DNA of 9,535 bases from the NCBI GenBank assembly GCA_905373325.1, contig CAJPTB010000046.1, positions 1-9,535 of the forward strand, read 5' to 3'. Each line of letters begins with the position of its first letter. The stretch's first letter is position 1. Below the pieces are notes generated by a model. It made no database searches and had not been told where the DNA came from. It was given only the letters and a program-made list of their open reading frames with translations. Positions 1 to 5,530 of this stretch are shown piece after piece. This DNA is from an uncultured Ancrocorticia sp. GTDB taxonomy: Bacteria; Actinomycetota; Actinomycetes; Actinomycetales; Actinomycetaceae. Both the position numbers and the translations under genes were made by a program.

Positions 1-1236
1 ACGGGCAACATCGCCGGCGTCGCGATCGCCGTCACCCTGGGCGGGCCCGGCGCGGTCTTCTGGATGTGGCTCGTCGCCTTCTTGGGGATGGCCACCGCCT
101 TCATCGAGGCCACGCTCGCCCAGCTGTTCAAGATCAGATGGCACGACGGCACCTTCCGCGGCGGCCCGGCTTTCTACATCCAAAGGGGACTTGGCTCGCG
201 CACGTGGGGAGTCGTCTTCGCGCTGTTCCTCATCTGCTCATTCGGAATCTCCTTCGAGATGGTTCAGGCGAACACGATCGCCGCGACGCTCGAGACTCAG
301 TTCAAGATGAGCCCCTGGGCCACGGCCGCAATCCTTCTGGTCCTGTGCGGGCCGATCGTCTACGGCGGCCTCAAGGCCGTGGCAAAGGCCTCGGAGATCG
401 TCGCCCCGCTCATGGCGATCGTCTACATCGGCCTCGCCGTCGCCGTCGTGCTCATGAACCTGGACAAGGTCGGCCCGACCTTCAGCCTGATCGTCGAAAA
501 CGCCTTCGGACTGCGGGAAACGCTCGGGGGCTTGGCTGGATCGATGAGCGCGGCGATGATGAACGGCGTCAGGCGCGGCCTGTTTTCGAACGAGGCGGGC
601 GAGGGCTCGGCGCCGAATGCGGCGTCGACCGCACACGTCACCCACCCGGCCAAGCAGGGCCTCATCCAGTCGGCGGGCGTCTTCGTCGACACCATCCTTG
701 TGTGTTCGGCGACCGCGTTCATCCTCTTCAACGCCGACCCCGAGGCGCTCAAGCCCTACTGGGCCTCTTCCGACCCCGCAGGCGCGGACATGACGATCAC
801 TGCGCTTGAGTCCACGCTGGGGTCGTGGGCGGGCCCGGTCATGGTCGTTCTCATCTGCGTCTTCGCCGGTTCCTCCGTCATCGGCAACTTTGCCTACGCC
901 GAGGTCAATATGGACTTTCTCACGAAGGGCAAAGCGTGGGGCGACAAGCTTCTCAAGGCGATCGTCATCGTTTCGATCGTTCTTGGGTCCGTCGCCGAGC
1001 TCAAGCTCGTTTGGAACTTCGCCGATCTGACGATGACGGGAATGGCGCTCATCAACATTGTGTCCATCGTCATGCTCGGCAAATGGGCCTTCGGGGCGCT
1101 CCAAGACTATTTGCGAAACCGCGAAAGGCCCTTCGTCGCCACGGGGAACCCGTCGATGCCCGGCGAGCTTCCGACCGACATCTGGGTCCACGAGGGCACG
1201 GATTTGCCGAGCGGATCGAACGCGGCGGTCTCCTGA
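1..1236 (+). CDS. AGCS-family alanine/glycine:cation symporter, 5'-truncated
   Basis: This integral membrane protein imports small neutral amino acids (alanine or glycine) together with Na+ or H+. The reading frame is open from base 1, so the gene starts before the window. The visible 411 residues open with TGNIAGVA and continue to GGPGAVFWMWLVAFLG, which fits the sodium:alanine symporter family signature (PROSITE PS00873 pattern as I recall it). A second family hallmark, RRGLFSNEAG..GSAPNAA, lies at local residues 191-206. Hydrophobic stretches alternate with short loops along most of the length, and the soluble tail starts near GALQDYLRNRERPF. Family members are usually 450-500 residues, so roughly 60-90 N-terminal residues are missing. 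An ATG at base 64 is internal, because conserved sequence lies upstream of it. One oddity is Glu at local residue 201, where relatives usually carry Met or Leu (AGEGSAP). The family is certain; the exact substrate and coupling ion are not. Confidence 0.95.
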   Translation, partial: TGNIAGVAIAVTLGGPGAVFWMWLVAFLGMATAFIEATLAQLFKIRWHDGTFRGGPAFYIQRGLGSRTWGVVFALFLICSFGISFEMVQANTIAATLETQFKMSPWATAAILLVLCGPIVYGGLKAVAKASEIVAPLMAIVYIGLAVAVVLMNLDKVGPTFSLIVENAFGLRETLGGLAGSMSAAMMNGVRRGLFSNEAGEGSAPNAASTAHVTHPAKQGLIQSAGVFVDTILVCSATAFILFNADPEALKPYWASSDPAGADMTITALESTLGSWAGPVMVVLICVFAGSSVIGNFAYAEVNMDFLTKGKAWGDKLLKAIVIVSIVLGSVAELKLVWNFADLTMTGMALINIVSIVMLGKWAFGALQDYLRNRERPFVATGNPSMPGELPTDIWVHEGTDLPSGSNAAVS

Positions 1237-1565
1237 CGGCTTCTTCAGGCCGGCTCGCTTTGCGGTTCCGTCGCCGTTGGAGAGAAGCACTTGGAGCGTG
1301 GAATGTCAATGGATGAACGCCCCTGAAATAACCGCGAGCACGGGGTAATGTGTATTCTGTCCGATCGGCGAGAGGCCTTCCCTCGGGAAGCCGTGGCATT
1401 CCAGGCGCTTGGCCCCTTGCCGCCGCCGATCGCGTCGTCGTCGGAGCCGTACGCCCAGCTCTGAGGAGCGGGGCGATGGGCAGGGTTACCCCTTGCCGAG
1501 GGCCGATTTTCGGCGCGGGGTCGCCTATTATCGTGCCGTAAAGTTGAATGTCTCCAGGAGGGCAT
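1237..1565 (+). other. Non-coding gap with hairpins between symporter and lipoprotein operon
   Basis: No convincing gene lies in this 329-base gap. It holds several short hairpins: 1374-1392 (GGC-C-TTCC with GGAA-GCC), 1453-1474 (GCCC-A-GCTC with GAGC-G-GGGC), 1479-1497 (GGCA-GGG with CCC-T-TGCC) and 1502-1514 (GCCGA-TTT-TCGGC). None is followed by a T-run, so none is a clear factor-independent terminator for the symporter gene. Two -10-like hexamers occur, TATTCT at 1353-1358 and TATTAT at 1526-1531. If the first is used, the hairpins would form a ~200-base leader for the lipoprotein operon. If the second is used, they lie upstream of the transcript. Hairpins of this size are common by chance in GC-rich DNA. 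Confidence 0.5.
1526..1531 (+). promoter_or_regulatory. Possible -10 element for the lipoprotein operon
   Basis: TATTAT matches the TATAAT consensus at five of six bases and stands out in GC-rich DNA. It lies 34 bases before the likely ATG at 1566. This would give a transcript start near 1538 and a short leader holding the Shine-Dalgarno site. No good -35 hexamer lies 16-18 bases upstream, so an activator or another sigma factor might be needed, or the match may be chance. Confidence 0.35.
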
Positions 1566-2651
1566 ATGAGAGGACTGCGAATCTTCTTCGCCGTTGTTGT
1601 GCTTGTCGCCCTTCCAGCCTGTTCACTTTCAACTTCCGCGGGCCCAGCCCCCTCTTCCACTTCGCCGCCCTCGACCAAAGGCAGCGGCCCGACGATCGGA
1701 ACGGACCCCAAGGCGACTTTGGGGGAAGCGGAAATCCAAGGTTCTGAATTCCGTCTGTTCACGGGCAAAGTCTGGGTCGGCTTCACGGCTCCAAACGGCT
1801 ATGCGGTGAGCAGGGCCAAACAGGAAGACGTCAAGCTCGTCGGGTTGACGTCTTCCTCCGATTCGAAGACGAATCTCATGTTTTCCCATTTGTCCTCCGC
1901 GACGACGCTGCCTTCGGCCGACAGCGTCGCCGCAACGCTCAGGACGAAGCAGTTCACAAACATCGAGGCCCGCCACGACATCCAGAACCTGGGGGACTTC
2001 AAGGCCGTCGCCGCCCAGGCGACCATCCAAACCGGGTATGTGGCGATCGTCGTCATCGCGGATTTCGAAGGTTACCTATGGTCGGCCACGATCAACGCCC
2101 CAGACGCCGCGACCGCCGACGAACTCCTCAAAACCGTCCGCGCGCTCAAGCCCGTCAATGCGGGGTCGAGAACTTCGCCCAGCACGGCCGCCTCGCGCCA
2201 CGTCGGCCCTCTGAAGGCCACCGTGTCCGGGCAGACGTACACGGTGGACGTCAACGGGGCGAAGATCGTCATGCGGATGCCCGACGGGTTCGTCCCCTCC
2301 AAACCCAGCGCCGAAGGCCTGCTCGGCTTCGAGGACCAGCAAAATTCAGGGCGCAACGTCTCCTTCTACATCGACAGGAAGGGGTTCACGACCGATCCCA
2401 CGCAGATACTGGCGAAGATGCGCGAGGACGGCGGGATGAAGGACATCGAGCATATGAAGACGGTGCCCGAGGTCCAGAAGGTGGCTGGGTATCCCGCCGG
2501 CGCCATCCTGGTCAAATCCACCAACGGCACGATTTCGCGCATATACATCGTCAATGTCGATGGGGTGATGATCCAGCTGGTCGTCAACTCAGGCAAGGCG
2601 GAGACCGAGATTCCGGCTCTTCTCCAGGTGGTCGAGGATGCGACTTCCTAG
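1566..2651 (+). CDS. Two-domain lipoprotein A (LpqN/PsbP-like repeats)
   Basis: This is a predicted membrane-anchored lipoprotein of 361 residues with no known function. ATG 1566 was chosen because AGGAGG (1556-1561) lies four bases upstream and a textbook lipoprotein signal follows: MRGLRI, a hydrophobic stretch, then the lipobox LPAC with Cys19 as the lipidated residue. Residues 20-58 are a Ser/Thr/Pro/Gly-rich linker, as is common for actinobacterial lipoproteins. The rest is two copies of one domain, at about 62-195 and 225-358. Each copy opens with a short strand and a proline or glycine turn (TAPNGY, RMPDGF). Each then has a helix near TLRTK or LAKMRE, a G-x-PA or FKAVAA strand, and ends in a strand pair plus the helix ELLKTVRALK or ALLQVVED. 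This order resembles the LpqN/Mog1/PsbP-like fold (my recognition, not a search result). The next gene overlaps it by 14 bases and encodes a protein of the same design. The role may be cell-wall binding or assembly; that is a guess. Confidence 0.88.
   Translation: MRGLRIFFAVVVLVALPACSLSTSAGPAPSSTSPPSTKGSGPTIGTDPKATLGEAEIQGSEFRLFTGKVWVGFTAPNGYAVSRAKQEDVKLVGLTSSSDSKTNLMFSHLSSATTLPSADSVAATLRTKQFTNIEARHDIQNLGDFKAVAAQATIQTGYVAIVVIADFEGYLWSATINAPDAATADELLKTVRALKPVNAGSRTSPSTAASRHVGPLKATVSGQTYTVDVNGAKIVMRMPDGFVPSKPSAEGLLGFEDQQNSGRNVSFYIDRKGFTTDPTQILAKMREDGGMKDIEHMKTVPEVQKVAGYPAGAILVKSTNGTISRIYIVNVDGVMIQLVVNSGKAETEIPALLQVVEDATS
2626..2631 (+). promoter_or_regulatory. Internal Shine-Dalgarno site for lipoprotein B
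   Basis: AGGTGG lies inside the last codons of lipoprotein A, six bases before ATG 2638. It supports the overlapping start of lipoprotein B and suggests translational coupling: ribosomes finishing A at 2651 would be within reach of the start of B. Confidence 0.6.
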
Positions 2652-3831
2652 GCTCGCGGTTGTTGTGTTCGCGACGGCGATGTGCCTGACCGCGTGCGCT
2701 TCCGAGCCCGAAAAGACGGTGTCCTTCGGGGTGAGCGCCGCGCCGACGCGGACGGCGTCGCCCACGCCCTCTCCGACGCCCGTTTCCACCGCGACCGCGA
2801 CAAAAGGGGCCCAGCCCCAAGGGCAGGGCCTTCCCCTCGGTTCGGCCAGCGTCACGAACGGGGTGCTCACGGTCGGCACCGGATCGGGAAGGGTGACGAT
2901 GAATGTGGGCCCGTCGATGCGCGTCTTTGAACGCACGTACGCGGAGACGGGGGTGGCCGGCGTGGAGAGCTCGTCGAATCCGAACGTCAAACTCTCGCTT
3001 TTTCCGACGGAGACGGCGGTTTCCAACACGACCGCCGAGCAGCTGACCAAGATCGTCCAGTCGCGGGGTTCGACGTCGGTCAGACCGGTCCAGACGGCTT
3101 CCCTCGGCAACGTCAAAGCGGTGGCCGTCGACGCGAAGACGAGGGTCGGCCATCTCAGCAGGGTGTATCTGCTTCGGATCGAAGACGGGGTATGGAATCT
3201 CACGGTGGCGGCGCCCTCCCAAAAGGAGCTCGACGCGCTGCTCAAGGCGGCGCAGACGTTCAACTTCGCGGGGCCTCAAGGCTCAGGCGGCTCGGACATG
3301 GTCGCAGGCGTGGGGGGCGACGGGCGCTCGGATTCCCAGCCCGGCAGCGACCCCCAAGAGGAGAGGGTCTCTGTTCTCAGCCGCGACGGGAAGCTCAGAG
3401 GGGGCGTAAAAGGGGGCCAGTACAACCTCCAGACGCCGTCAGGCGTCATTTCCTTCCCGATGCCGAGCAAAATGACGTTGACGGAGCGGGACGAGGACGA
3501 TCGAGACGCCATCGGCATAGAGGCGAACGGGGCGTCGCTGCTTTTCGAAGTCGGCGACGAGGAAGAGTACCATTCAGGTGAGGACCTTGCCGACGAATGG
3601 GCGTCGAAGGAGGACGACGACGCTTCGGGGGAGTACCTCGGGCAAACTAAGATCGCCGGACTCCCCGCCGTTGCGGTCAGGCACATAACCGAATCGGGAG
3701 ACTTCCGTTATCTTTACGTGGTCGAGTTCAACGGAACGTACCTCAACGTGATGGTCGAGGGCGAGAAACGGTCGGCGGCGACCGTCAACATGCTGCTCAA
3801 CACGATGAGACGCGCGAAGGCGGGCAGGTGA
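2638..3831 (+). CDS. Two-domain lipoprotein B (LpqN/PsbP-like repeats)
   Basis: This is a predicted lipoprotein of 397 residues, architecturally a paralogue of the gene before it. ATG 2638 gives MRLPRL, a hydrophobic core and the lipobox LTAC with Cys20 lipidated; a second Cys at 16 sits in the hydrophobic core. A Thr/Ser/Pro-rich linker covers about residues 30-70. Two copies of the same domain follow, at about 77-210 and 262-395, joined by a Gly/Ser/Asp-rich linker at 211-255. Each copy ends with the recognisable series N-V-K-A-V-A-V or G-L-P-A-V-A-V, then a Tyr-containing strand (YLLRIEDGVWNLTV, YVVEFNGTYLNVMV) and a final helix (LDALLKAAQ, VNMLLNTMRR). The second copy is strongly acidic, with Asp/Glu clusters around residues 283-290 and 325-328. 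That could suit binding of metal or a basic partner (inference). The gene overlaps its upstream neighbour by 14 bases and surely shares its mRNA. The family name is moderately supported; the function is unknown. Confidence 0.88.
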   Translation: MRLPRLAVVVFATAMCLTACASEPEKTVSFGVSAAPTRTASPTPSPTPVSTATATKGAQPQGQGLPLGSASVTNGVLTVGTGSGRVTMNVGPSMRVFERTYAETGVAGVESSSNPNVKLSLFPTETAVSNTTAEQLTKIVQSRGSTSVRPVQTASLGNVKAVAVDAKTRVGHLSRVYLLRIEDGVWNLTVAAPSQKELDALLKAAQTFNFAGPQGSGGSDMVAGVGGDGRSDSQPGSDPQEERVSVLSRDGKLRGGVKGGQYNLQTPSGVISFPMPSKMTLTERDEDDRDAIGIEANGASLLFEVGDEEEYHSGEDLADEWASKEDDDASGEYLGQTKIAGLPAVAVRHITESGDFRYLYVVEFNGTYLNVMVEGEKRSAATVNMLLNTMRRAKAGR

Positions 3832-3908
3832 GGCGCCGGCCTTCTTTCGACGCTGTGGGAAAAGGAGAACGACGGATAGAATGACCCTAATCTGTGGCAA
3901 GTAGTACC

Positions 3909-3937
3909 TTCGAAAACGTAGGTATTTCAGGTATAAT
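3909..3937 (+). promoter_or_regulatory. Promoter with perfect TATAAT -10
   Basis: TATAAT at 3932-3937 is a perfect -10 hexamer inside an AT-rich patch, which is rare in this GC-rich DNA. The best-placed -35 is TTCGAA at 3909-3914, 17 bases upstream, matching TTGACA at only three positions. AGGTAT occurs twice nearby (3920-3925 and 3929-3934). Transcription would start near 3944. No coding start follows within 240 bases, so the promoter would serve a non-coding RNA or a long leader of the TetR gene. Confidence 0.5.
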
Positions 3938-3943
3938 TCAATT

Positions 3944-4118
3944 GCCGACGGTCGCACCCGCGCAGTCGGCACCGCAGACTCGGGAGACAGGATGTGTGCG
4001 TCAGGCATTCGGGTCGGGAACGTCTCCTTCCCCTCCGATGTGCGTGAAGTCTGACGCGTGCGCGTTTGCGTGCACCGCGAGGCCCGGGAGGGATGCGTGA
4101 CCTCCCGGGCCTCGTCGT
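3944..4118 (+). ncRNA. Candidate structured small RNA or leader RNA
   Basis: This is predicted from sequence only. A transcript from the TATAAT promoter would begin near 3944 and could end at the 14-bp hairpin, about 175 nt. Complementary segments inside it are: TGCCGAC/GTCGGCA (3943-3949 with 3965-3971), CAGACT/AGTCTG (3975-3980 with 4048-4053) enclosing GGAGAC/GTCTCC (3983-3988 with 4022-4027), GTGCGCG/CGTGCAC-type pairing at 4058-4075 including one G-U pair, and the terminal hairpin. A rival pairing GCGTCAG/CTGACGC (3998-4004 with 4051-4057) shares bases 4051-4053 with CAGACT/AGTCTG, so two folds exclude each other. It does not look like a tRNA, SRP RNA, tmRNA or RNase P RNA. It could be an independent sRNA, or an attenuator/riboswitch-type leader for the TetR gene that starts 77 bases after the hairpin. 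Confidence 0.4.
4078..4118 (+). terminator. Strong 14-bp perfect hairpin, probable terminator
   Basis: CGAGGCCCGGGAGG at 4078-4091 is the exact reverse complement of 4101-4114, with the nine-base loop GATGCGTGA between. After the stem comes TCGTTTCC, only a weak T-run, which is common for terminators in GC-rich actinobacteria. The hairpin could end the lipoprotein mRNA, the candidate small RNA, or both. Because it lies before the TetR gene on the same strand, it could also act as an attenuator. Confidence 0.7.
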
Positions 4119-4121
4119 TTC

Positions 4122-4139
4122 CGCGGCGGGGCCGCCGCG
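4122..4139 (+). repeat. Second GC-rich inverted repeat after the terminator
   Basis: CGCGGCGG (4122-4129) and CCGCCGCG (4132-4139) are exact reverse complements with only two bases between, so a folded form would have about seven pairs and a four-base loop. It follows the 14-bp hairpin by seven bases. It may back up termination, or it may be a near-palindromic protein-binding site upstream of the TetR gene. Confidence 0.45.
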
Positions 4140-4161
4140 TGCGATTCGGACGGGCGGCGAT

Positions 4162-4174
4162 TATGCTCGAAGCA
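4162..4174 (+). promoter_or_regulatory. Possible -10 with overlapping dyad before the TetR gene
   Basis: TATGCT (4162-4167) could be a -10 hexamer for the regulator gene, with a transcript start near 4174. Overlapping it is the small dyad TGCT-CGA-AGCA (4164-4174). TetR proteins often repress their own gene by binding a palindrome over the promoter, so this is a candidate operator. The half-sites are only four bases long, which makes chance a real explanation. Confidence 0.25.
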
Positions 4175-4181
4175 GTGATCC

Positions 4182-4188
4182 AAGGGGG
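4182..4188 (+). promoter_or_regulatory. Shine-Dalgarno site that selects the GTG start of the TetR gene
   Basis: AAGGGGG directly abuts an in-frame ATG at 4189 (spacing zero) but lies six bases before GTG 4195, the normal spacing. It therefore favours GTG 4195 as the true start. Confidence 0.6.
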
Positions 4189-4194
4189 ATGGCA

Positions 4195-4812
4195 GTGCCG
4201 AAGATCAGCGCGCCCACCGTGCGCCAACACAGGGAGATCGTCAAGACGAAGCTCGTCGATGCTGCCGAACGGCTTTTGCGCGAGTCGGGCCCCGACTCCC
4301 TTTCGGCCGCGGCCGTGGCGGCGGAAGCCGGCATCGCCCGCAATTCGATCTACCGGTACGTCGATTCCGTGGACGACCTGCGGCTGCTCACACTCGCCCG
4401 CTACATCCCCCGGTGGCGCGAGGCCGTCTTCTCCCAGGTCGACGCCGATGCGCCGCCCGTCGTCCGTCTTCGGCAGTTTGCGGTCGCCAGCCTCATGCAG
4501 TCGAACGAGTCGTCCCACGGCTGGCTCATGAGCCTCATGCACGCTCGCGGGCGCCCCGCCCGATCCGACGGAGCAGGAGGCGAGCGCGCCGCCGTCGCCG
4601 AGGACGTCGCCGACATCCACGCGATGGCCGACGGCTTCCTCCGCGAACAATGGGAGGAACTGGGAGTGGAGAATCCGCGCATGTGGGCGGGGTTCACCCG
4701 CGCGCTCCTGCTCGAGGCTTTCGCGCAAGTCGATGCGGGCGAGGATCTGACCGATGTCGCCGGAGCGCTCGGCGAATCCGTCGCCGCTCTGGGGAACGCG
4801 GCTGAGAAGTGA
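4195..4812 (+). CDS. TetR-family transcriptional regulator
   Basis: This is a predicted DNA-binding repressor of 205 residues, typical for TetR proteins. GTG 4195 is preferred over ATG 4189 because of Shine-Dalgarno spacing, and because the resulting start (M)PKISAPTVRQHR is a common opening of actinobacterial TetR proteins. The N-terminal DNA-binding domain is clear: helix 1 around residues 13-30 (IVKTKLVDAAERLL), then the helix-turn-helix at about 37-56 (SAAAVAAEAGIARNSIYRYV). The remaining ~140 residues are helical, should form the dimer and ligand pocket, and carry no motif that tells the ligand. The Ala/Glu-rich C-terminal end is ordinary. The gene stands alone: a strong hairpin lies upstream and 61 AT-rich bases separate it from the HAD gene downstream. 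Targets may include its own promoter and that of the HAD gene (inference from position). Longer open frames reaching back to 4066 lack initiation signals and cross the hairpin. Confidence 0.92.
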   Translation: MPKISAPTVRQHREIVKTKLVDAAERLLRESGPDSLSAAAVAAEAGIARNSIYRYVDSVDDLRLLTLARYIPRWREAVFSQVDADAPPVVRLRQFAVASLMQSNESSHGWLMSLMHARGRPARSDGAGGERAAVAEDVADIHAMADGFLREQWEELGVENPRMWAGFTRALLLEAFAQVDAGEDLTDVAGALGESVAALGNAAEK

Positions 4813-4827
4813 AGTTGTGTGCACTGC

Positions 4828-4873
4828 TTGGACGGTTAATGCAAATAAACTGTATGTCAATTAATCTGGGTAC
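4828..4873 (+). promoter_or_regulatory. AT-rich promoter region of the HAD gene, near-leaderless
   Basis: The 61-base gap is strikingly AT-rich compared with its surroundings. TAATCT (4864-4869 region, beginning in TTAATCT after 4860) is a -10-like hexamer that ends only a few bases before ATG 4874, which would put the transcript start at or next to the start codon. Alternatively, TTGGAC (4828-4833) could pair with TATGTC (4853-4858) at a 19-base spacing, giving a leader of about nine bases. Either way no room is left for a normal Shine-Dalgarno site, and none is seen. Leaderless mRNAs are common in actinobacteria. TTAAT (4836-4840) and ATTAA (4860-4864) form a loose inverted repeat that could bind a regulator. 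Confidence 0.35.
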
Positions 4874-5485
4874 ATGCACGCGCTTCTATTCGATCTATTC
4901 GGATTATTCATATCCGAACAATCACGCACATCATTTGAAACGCTGGCGAGAACGGTGGGGGTTGAGCCGGACGTCCTCCTTCCCGCCTACCGTGGGGAAA
5001 ATCGCGTCGAATACGACGCGGGGACGATTGGCTCGCGCGAATACTGGGCGAGGGTCGCCGCAGAAACAGGCGTCGACATCGATTGGCAGGCAGCCCTCGC
5101 CGCCGACCTTGCGGCGCTGGGCGCCAAAGACGAGGCGATGGTCTCGTTTGCGCGCAGTCTCAACCGCGCCGGCCTGACAATGGGGATGCTCTCGAACATA
5201 CCCTGCGACTTCGTCGGGTGGACGAGGTGGCACAATCCCTGGATCGACGAGCTCTTCGACCCGGTTCTTTTCTCGTGCCGCCTGCGCCTGGCCAAGCCCG
5301 ACGAAGAGATCTTCGCCGTCGCCCTCGCGCGGCTGTCCCAGTCCGCCGGGCGAAAACTTGCCCCCGAGGACGTGCTGTACGTCGATGACTCCCCGAAAAA
5401 CGTTGAGGTCGCAACGAAATTGGGTTTCCTCGGGCATTGTTTCGAGAATTTAGAGGCCTTGTCGGCAAAAATCGAAGCGGTTTAG
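4874..5485 (+). CDS. HAD-superfamily hydrolase (subfamily IA-like)
   Basis: This is a predicted cytoplasmic haloacid dehalogenase-like hydrolase, 203 residues, most likely a phosphatase of a small phosphorylated metabolite. The four HAD motifs are visible: motif I at residues 5-12 (LFDLFGLF) with the nucleophile Asp7, motif II Ser107 (MLSNIP), motif III Lys141 (LAKPDEEIF), and motif IV Asp171-Asp172 (YVDDSPKN). A helical cap lies between motifs I and II, as in subfamily IA. The residue two after the nucleophile, usually the acid/base Asp of phosphatases, is Phe9. Relatives with DxG or DxY at this site include phosphatases and true dehalogenases, so substrate class is open. The start has no Shine-Dalgarno site but motif I begins at once, so a later start is impossible and an earlier one would leave the AT-rich gap. 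An inverted repeat at 4898-4918 lies inside the first codons. It sits next to the TetR gene but no shared function is shown. Confidence 0.88.
   Translation: MHALLFDLFGLFISEQSRTSFETLARTVGVEPDVLLPAYRGENRVEYDAGTIGSREYWARVAAETGVDIDWQAALAADLAALGAKDEAMVSFARSLNRAGLTMGMLSNIPCDFVGWTRWHNPWIDELFDPVLFSCRLRLAKPDEEIFAVALARLSQSAGRKLAPEDVLYVDDSPKNVEVATKLGFLGHCFENLEALSAKIEAV
4898..4918 (+). repeat. Perfect 7-bp inverted repeat at the start of the HAD gene
   Basis: TTCGGAT (4898-4904) and ATCCGAA (4912-4918) are exact reverse complements separated by seven AT-rich bases. The repeat lies 24-44 bases into the coding sequence, close to the likely transcript start. The size and layout suit a TetR-type operator or a short mRNA hairpin. 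It codes for the motif I region, so chance from codon choice is possible. Confidence 0.4.
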
Positions 5486-5530
5486 TGCGAATCACTCTGT
5501 TTTATCATCCCTGAGGCCTATAGCCGACTA

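Larger units (their letters stand above)
3832..4194 (+). other. Non-coding gap with promoter, paired segments and strong hairpin
   Basis: This 363-base gap separates the lipoprotein operon from the TetR gene. It has an AT-rich patch around 3890-3942 with a perfect TATAAT, then about 130 bases full of complementary segments, then two GC-rich hairpins, then a short promoter-like stretch directly before the regulator. The parts are listed separately. No protein-coding frame here has a Shine-Dalgarno site and plausible codon use. Confidence 0.6.

Noticed and set aside
1237..1280. Possible terminator after the symporter gene
   Set aside because: Pairings such as CGC-TTT-GCG are only three pairs long and no T-run follows.
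238..1290. A 350-codon open frame on the minus strand opposite the symporter
   Set aside because: Low-complexity Arg/Asp/Gly product antisense to a certain AGCS gene.
1384..1425. GGGAAGCCGTGGCATTCC resembles the opening of a cobalamin riboswitch
   Set aside because: The remaining conserved blocks of the B12 riboswitch are missing, and the downstream genes are lipoproteins with no cobalamin link visible.
1350..1541. A 63-codon + strand open frame in the first gap
   Set aside because: No Shine-Dalgarno site, no recognisable motif, composition typical of non-coding GC-rich DNA, and it overlaps the hairpins.
3816..3848. GAAGGC/GCCTTC inverted repeat over the stop codon of lipoprotein B, followed by TTTC
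   Set aside because: Only six pairs with a 17-base loop and a poor T-run. The 14-bp hairpin downstream is a far better terminator.
4066..4194. An N-terminal extension of the TetR gene back to ATG 4066
   Set aside because: It would run through the 14-bp hairpin, has no ribosome site, and TetR proteins begin close to the PKISAPT phrase seen after GTG 4195.
3574..4860. A 428-codon open frame on the minus strand across the lipoprotein end, the gap and the TetR gene
   Set aside because: It runs antisense through two convincing genes and the hairpin region, has no domain signal, and its composition is that of a shadow frame.
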